Source: Planctomycetaceae bacterium
GTDB lineage: Bacteria; Planctomycetota; Planctomycetia; Pirellulales; Thermoguttaceae
Length of the DNA stretch: 8,002 nt
Direction: 5' to 3'
Assembly (NCBI GenBank): GCA_031282385.1
Contig: JAITDV010000503.1
Span: 1-8,002, forward strand
Shown piece by piece: positions 6,506-8,002 of this stretch. The position numbers and the translations under genes were made by a program. How positions within the stretch are numbered: the stretch's first letter is position 1; each line of letters opens with the position of its first letter. A model generated the notes under the pieces. It saw nothing but the letters and a program-made list of their open reading frames with translations, was not told the DNA's origin and searched no databases.

Positions 6506-6568
6506 TTTGTCCACGAAGTTGATACGAATTTGCATAAATTATTTAATTCGTGATCATTCGTGGACAAA
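6506..6568. repeat. Three-part 23-bp hairpin downstream of the phosphoesterase gene
   Basis: TTTGTCCACGAA (6506-6517) is perfectly complementary to TTCGTGGACAAA (6557-6568). Inside, TGAT (6520-6523) pairs with ATCA (6553-6556), and ACGAATT (6524-6530) pairs with AATTCGT (6545-6551), leaving a 14-nt loop. That makes 23 bp with two tiny bulges. It begins six bases after MITE copy 3 and ends about 50 bp beyond the stop of the minus-strand gene at 6621. It could protect or end that transcript, though no T-run follows. The TTCGTG...TTCGTGGAC wording recalls a dispersed repeat type I have seen in other bacterial genomes; this is memory, not a search. Confidence 0.75.
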
Positions 6569-6580
6569 ATGAGTTTTTGA

Positions 6581-6590
6581 ACTGTTCACA
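6581..6590 (-). repeat. Isolated 10-mer shared with the 3' arm of elements A and B
   Basis: Read on the minus strand this is TGTGAACAGT. It is identical to the 3' arm of P1 in element A (2261-2270) and, in its first nine bases, to that of B (7907-7915). No 5' arm (GTACGAACAG on the plus strand) is found within 100 bases on the expected side, so it is either a remnant of a decayed copy or chance. Confidence 0.35.
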
Positions 6591-6620
6591 CTTGAAAGGA
6601 TGATTTGTATGAAATAATAT

Positions 6621-7529
6621 CTACTTTTTTAGAGCTTCTACAATTTCATTTATGATGCGGTTTGTTTCATTGTATGCGATTTGGCAAGTGCCGACTTGGT
6701 GATGTCCGCCTCCGCCGTATTGCAGCATTAGATGTCCGATGTCAATATTGCATGTACGGTTTAACACACTGTAACCGCACGCAATCGCTACATTTTGTTT
6801 TGCCCTGCCGTCTGTTATCCACAACGATACATTTTGCTCAGGATAAAGTGCATAAACTGTAAAACGATTACTCGTGTAAATCGGATCAACATCACGCAAA
6901 TCCGTAATAAGTACATTTTGATCCGTGCGTGAATGTTTTTTAACCATTGTTTCAAAAAGTATTGTCTGTTCGTTGTACAGATCAATTCTTTCTTTAACGT
7001 CGGGATGAGCAAGAATTTCTTCCAATTTAGAATGACGTAGATGATTTATGAACTCCAGCATCAATTCATAATTCGCGATACGGAATTGTCTGAACCGACC
7101 AAGACCAGTTCGCGGATCAGCAATAAAACCAATCAAAATCCAACCACTCGGATTACGAATATCTTCAATTGATAACTGTCCCGAATCAACCTTGTCAACA
7201 GCTTCAATCAATGGTTTAAATTGCGGCAATCGTTCTGAACCGTTGAAATATTCATAAATAATTCCGGCACAAGACGGCGCTTTTTTACTTAATCCTTTAA
7301 CCGCGTGTGTCCAACCGACACGTTCTTCTTCGCTTGAGTGGTGATCAAACCACATTCCGCAACCATGAATATACGGTACATTGCATAATATATCGTTGCT
7401 TGTTGCCATAAATAAGCCATCTTGCAAATCTTTTGGATGGACAAATTTGACGTCATCAATCAAATTTTCCTCCTTCAAAAGCATTCCACAAGCCAATCCG
7501 TCAAAATCCGACCGTGTAACTAATCTCAT
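6621..7529 (-). CDS. DHH/DHHA1-family phosphoesterase (exopolyphosphatase-like)
   Basis: A 302-residue cytoplasmic metal-dependent phosphoesterase of the superfamily that includes RecJ, NrnA and family II exopolyphosphatases. The N-terminal DHH domain has RSDFDG (D8, D10) and FDHH (D62, H63, H64), which bind the catalytic metals. A further acidic motif, EAVDKVDS, lies near 110-115. The C-terminal DHHA1 domain ends with GGGGHHQVG (272-280), the substrate-binding motif. The overall wording (NDILCNVPYIHGCGMWFDHHSSEEE, EPE-like central region, YTSNRFTVYALYPEQN) matches a family often annotated as exopolyphosphatase in anaerobes; NrnA-like hydrolysis of short RNAs or cyclic-dinucleotide products cannot be excluded. 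The ATG at 7529 has a clear GAAGAGGT ribosome binding site six bases upstream. It has no close operon partner in the window. Confidence 0.9.
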   Translation of the reverse strand: MRLVTRSDFDGLACGMLLKEENLIDDVKFVHPKDLQDGLFMATSNDILCNVPYIHGCGMWFDHHSSEEERVGWTHAVKGLSKKAPSCAGIIYEYFNGSERLPQFKPLIEAVDKVDSGQLSIEDIRNPSGWILIGFIADPRTGLGRFRQFRIANYELMLEFINHLRHSKLEEILAHPDVKERIDLYNEQTILFETMVKKHSRTDQNVLITDLRDVDPIYTSNRFTVYALYPEQNVSLWITDGRAKQNVAIACGYSVLNRTCNIDIGHLMLQYGGGGHHQVGTCQIAYNETNRIINEIVEALKK

Positions 7530-7535
7530 AATTAT

Positions 7536-7543
7536 ACCTCTTC
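7536..7543 (-). promoter_or_regulatory. Ribosome binding site of the DHH phosphoesterase gene
   Basis: On the minus strand GAAGAGGT ends six bases before the ATG at 7529. It is nearly the same sequence as the site before the gene at 2335 and fixes this start. Confidence 0.85.
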
Positions 7544-7589
7544 AATTAAATTCAATTATTAATTTTTTGTAACATAAATTACATTGCTG

Positions 7590-7651
7590 ATATACTGCTG
7601 TTCGTACAGTATATGTTATCGACTCCTGCAGTTTATGGTCGAACAGTATAA
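7590..7651. repeat. Short element related to the arms of A and B, with competing hairpins
   Basis: CTGTTCGTAC (7598-7607) matches the 5' arm of B, GACTCC (7621-7626) matches an internal motif of A, and GAACAGTATAA (7641-7651) matches the 3' arm of A and its flank. This looks like an internally deleted copy. ATATACTG (7590-7597) is also an exact inverted repeat of CAGTATAT (7607-7614) with CTGTTCGTA as the loop. That loop can instead pair with CGAACAG (7640-7646). The two pairings give either alternative structures or a loop-to-tail pseudoknot. It lies 60-120 bp upstream of the phosphoesterase start, where a palindrome could also be a protein operator. Confidence 0.45.
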
Positions 7652-7718
7652 CCACACATATTAATTAAGACAAGCCCTATTAATAAAGAATACAAAACAT
7701 CTAGTACGGTAGATTCTA

Positions 7719-7745
7719 AAATTTAATAATCAGAAATTTAATAAT
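7719..7745. repeat. 12-bp direct repeat
   Basis: AAATTTAATAAT occurs at 7719-7730 and again at 7734-7745, separated by three bases. It is low-complexity AT sequence and no function is suggested. Confidence 0.6.
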
Positions 7746-7820
7746 TTGTGTAGATTTATTGATTGAGTAGGCAATAATCTCCGATAATAACGGTTGTTAT
7801 GGTTTTGACGATTATCTTAT

Positions 7821-7915
7821 ACTGTTCGTACATAAATTGCGTGGCTCAAGAGTGCGAAAGCCTGCTTTCCGATAGGTAAGTAGACGAAGGTAAAGGAAAA
7901 TTCGAATGTGAACAG
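7821..7915 (+). ncRNA. Candidate structured RNA element, copy B
   Basis: This is the second copy of the element at 2175-2270, in the same orientation. P1 pairs CTGTTCGTA (7822-7830) with TGTGAACAG (7907-7915); the U-G pair of copy A at its middle is a C-G pair here. P2 pairs TTGCG (7837-7841) with TGCGA (7853-7857); relative to A, one G-U pair became G-C, one G-C became G-U and one U-A became U-G. P3 pairs CCTGC (7861-7865) with G7880-UAG-A7884 and contains one G-U and one C-A mismatch. The core TTTCCGATAGGTAAG (7866-7880) is identical to A, and TTTCC can again reach GGAAA (7895-7899). No downstream gene is visible in the last 87 bases, so the riboswitch idea cannot be judged from this copy alone. 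Confidence 0.6.
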
Positions 7916-8002
7916 CGTAAAATTTCGTCAATAAAATTTACAATCGAACTACAAACTAAATTTTCAACTTTTCCAACTATCAAATGCAAAAAATAACAAC
8001 CA

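Larger units (their letters stand above)
7530..8002. other. Gene-free region with repeat and RNA-like elements
   Basis: No convincing coding frame lies in these 473 bases on either strand. They hold the ribosome binding site and presumed promoter region of the minus-strand phosphoesterase, a short hairpin element (7590-7651), a 12-bp direct repeat (7719-7745) and structured element B (7821-7915). The remaining ~85 bases to the window edge are AT-rich with no signal I can name. A plus-strand gene could begin beyond 8002, with element B in its leader. Confidence 0.7.

Noticed and set aside
7590..7651. LexA-type operator from GAAC/GTTC words
   Set aside because: The words do not occur in the GAAC-N4-GTTC arrangement, so only a generic palindrome remains.
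7783..7816. GATAAT...ATTATC inverted repeat before element B
   Set aside because: Six base pairs of AT sequence with a long loop are expected by chance here.

Overview
This is an AT-rich bacterial window carrying four protein genes, at least two copies of an apparently structured RNA or repeat element, and three copies of a miniature inverted-repeat element. The organism looks like an anaerobe: the first gene is the diaphorase (HydB/HndC-type) subunit of a multimeric [FeFe]-hydrogenase. The competence protein ComEC has a 'VGHGN' version of its usual 'VGQGD' beta-lactamase-fold motif, which I associate with Planctomycetes and relatives. I therefore lean to an AT-rich anaerobic member of the Planctomycetes/PVC group, with low to moderate confidence. 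No rRNA, tRNA or CRISPR array was seen.

Layout. 1-175: right part of a miniature element (copy 1), with five 27-bp palindromic repeat units. 234-2159 (+): hydB-like gene. 2175-2270: structured element copy A. 2335-3303 (+): unrecognised 322-residue protein with a good ribosome binding site. 3304-3526: miniature element copy 2, starting right after that gene's stop codon. 3622-6201 (-): comEC. 6202-6620: intergenic block with two strong hairpins and miniature element copy 3, inverted relative to copies 1 and 2. 6621-7529 (-): DHH/DHHA1 phosphoesterase. 7530-8002: no gene, but structured element copy B (7821-7915) and a shorter relative (7590-7651).

The genes do not form an obvious pathway. 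No hydrogenase partner (HydA, HydC) of HydB is visible. ComEC and the phosphoesterase are both on the minus strand but are separated by about 420 bp of repeats, so they are probably transcribed separately. The most interesting content is non-coding. The first family is a ~96-nt element (copies A and B, about three quarters identical by hand alignment) whose differences largely preserve base pairing through G-U exchanges, and which shares an invariant 15-nt core. The second is a miniature element flanked by TA, with GACCTTTT...AAAAGGTC ends and a central hairpin holding a variable number of 27-bp palindromic units.
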